Assembly (NCBI GenBank): GCA_007124105.1
Contig: SLFT01000382.1
Location: 1-6,370 of the forward strand
Source of the DNA: Candidatus Hydrogenedentota bacterium
GTDB lineage: Bacteria > Hydrogenedentota > Hydrogenedentia > Hydrogenedentales > CAITNO01
DNA: 6,370 nt
Reading direction: 5' to 3'
Shown: one piece after another, positions 6,148 to 6,370 of the stretch
How the letters are laid out: each line of letters starts with the position of its first letter
Position numbering within the stretch: position 1 is the first letter of the stretch
The notes under the pieces: generated by a model
Told to the model about the DNA's origin: nothing
Seen by the model: only the letters and a program-made list of their open reading frames with translations
The model's database searches: none
Position numbers and translations under genes: made by a program

Positions 6148-6185
6148 GTCATTGCGAGCGTAGCAAAGCAATCTAAAGGGATTCT
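6148..6185 (+). repeat. REP-like dispersed repeat (GTCATTGCGAGCG...CAATC)
   Basis: The core GTCATTGCGAGCGTAGCAAA and the following GCAATC match, from memory, a family of short intergenic palindromes found in many bacterial genomes, often linked to REP-associated (IS200-like) transposases. ATTGC (6151-6155) pairs with GCAAT (6168-6172), and a shorter TTGC/GCAA stem lies inside. Only one copy is in the window, so repetition within this genome is not shown here. Confidence 0.5.
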
Positions 6186-6246
6186 CACCGCAGGAAAAAA
6201 TGGTGACGGGACTTTTCGTACACAATTTGAGAAATGCGGGCGCGGC

Positions 6247-6269
6247 AAAAACTGCTCCGTTTCGGAGCA
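6247..6269 (-). terminator. Rho-independent terminator-like hairpin, minus strand
   Basis: On the minus strand TGCTCCG (6269-6263), loop AAA, then CGGAGCA (6259-6253) form a perfect 7-pair stem. It is followed by G and five T. The fold is strong, but no minus-strand gene lies immediately to its right; the next 100 bases hold a plus-strand promoter. It could stop antisense transcripts, end a gene outside the window, or be a leftover of a repeat. Confidence 0.5.
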
Positions 6270-6287
6270 CATTAAATCATACACCGG

Positions 6288-6317
6288 TTGACATGTTTGC
6301 TGAAGCTGTGTTATAGT
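6288..6317 (+). promoter_or_regulatory. Strong sigma-70 promoter reading out of the window
   Basis: A perfect -35 box TTGACA (6288-6293) and the -10 box TATAGT (6312-6317) are separated by 18 bases. The -10 hexamer and spacing equal those of the AOR promoter. Transcription would start near 6324 and lead into a probable start codon at 6350. This is the best promoter match in the window. Confidence 0.75.
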
Positions 6318-6349
6318 CAGACATACTTTGGGACGGGAATTGGCGTGAG

Positions 6350-6370
6350 ATGATGAAACGACAGGGACGA
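6350..6370 (+). CDS. Possible start of a gene continuing past the window
   Basis: Two adjacent in-frame ATG codons (6350 and 6353) begin a frame reading MMKRQGR up to the window end. It lies about 26 bases after the predicted transcription start of a strong promoter. GTGAG directly before it is a poor ribosome site. With only seven codons, no function can be given, and a non-coding RNA is equally possible. Confidence 0.3.

Larger units (their letters stand above)
5792..6246. other. Gene-free stretch with dispersed-repeat character
   Basis: Frames open across this region on both strands, but their translations are low-complexity or resemble nothing known, and none has a persuasive ribosome site and start. 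What can be seen is an inverted repeat of degenerate hexamers (5991-6060) and a REP-like element (6148-6185). A 6-base inverted repeat, TGCGCT/AGCGCA, flanks an A-rich run near 5910-5935. The segment reads as an intergenic region that has accumulated mobile repeats. Confidence 0.55.

Noticed and set aside
5782..6270. Minus-strand open frames of 162 and 105 codons in the right intergenic region
   Set aside because: Their translations run through the REP-like and hexamer repeats and show no family resemblance. Part of them reads like the chance translation of a dispersed repeat.

Overview
The window holds five confident protein genes in two opposed groups, plus a gene-poor right end. It looks chromosomal, from an anaerobic or oxygen-wary bacterium: a tungsten/molybdenum-type aldehyde oxidoreductase with its polyferredoxin sits next to peroxide-sensing and iron-storage genes. 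Promoters of sigma-70 type and rho-independent terminators support a bacterium. I cannot name the phylum from this stretch.

Left side, plus strand (1-2699). A non-coding region of about 340 bases contains a sigma-70 promoter preceded directly by two tandem copies of a 15-base repeat, then a structured leader of about 140 bases. It drives a two-gene unit. The first gene encodes a small protein with ligands for four [4Fe-4S] clusters; the second, overlapping it by 4 bases, encodes an aldehyde:ferredoxin oxidoreductase (AOR) family catalytic subunit. Together they would oxidise aldehydes, or reduce acids in reverse, and pass electrons along the iron-sulfur chain. The FAD subunit seen in some bacterial AOR operons is absent. 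A long hairpin (2731-2778) ends the unit and can also end the converging ferritin gene.

Middle, minus strand (5575 back to 2803). Transcription runs ptsI (enzyme I of the phosphotransferase system), then a PerR-type Fur-family regulator only a few bases downstream, then, after 124 bases, a bacterial ferritin with a full set of iron-site ligands. ptsI has no HPr or enzyme II partner here. The ptsI leader, about 200 bases from an extended -10 promoter, contains two mutually exclusive hairpins, the second a good rho-independent terminator. This is attenuator or riboswitch geometry that I cannot assign to a known class.

Right side (about 5790-6370). I see no convincing gene for about 500 bases. 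The stretch holds an inverted repeat built from degenerate CGAGCA-like hexamers, a REP-like dispersed repeat, a minus-strand terminator-like hairpin, and a near-consensus plus-strand promoter firing out of the window toward a probable start codon at 6350.

The most interesting items are the ptsI leader, the tandem repeat at the AOR promoter, the possible pseudoknot in the AOR leader, and the ptsI-perR pairing.
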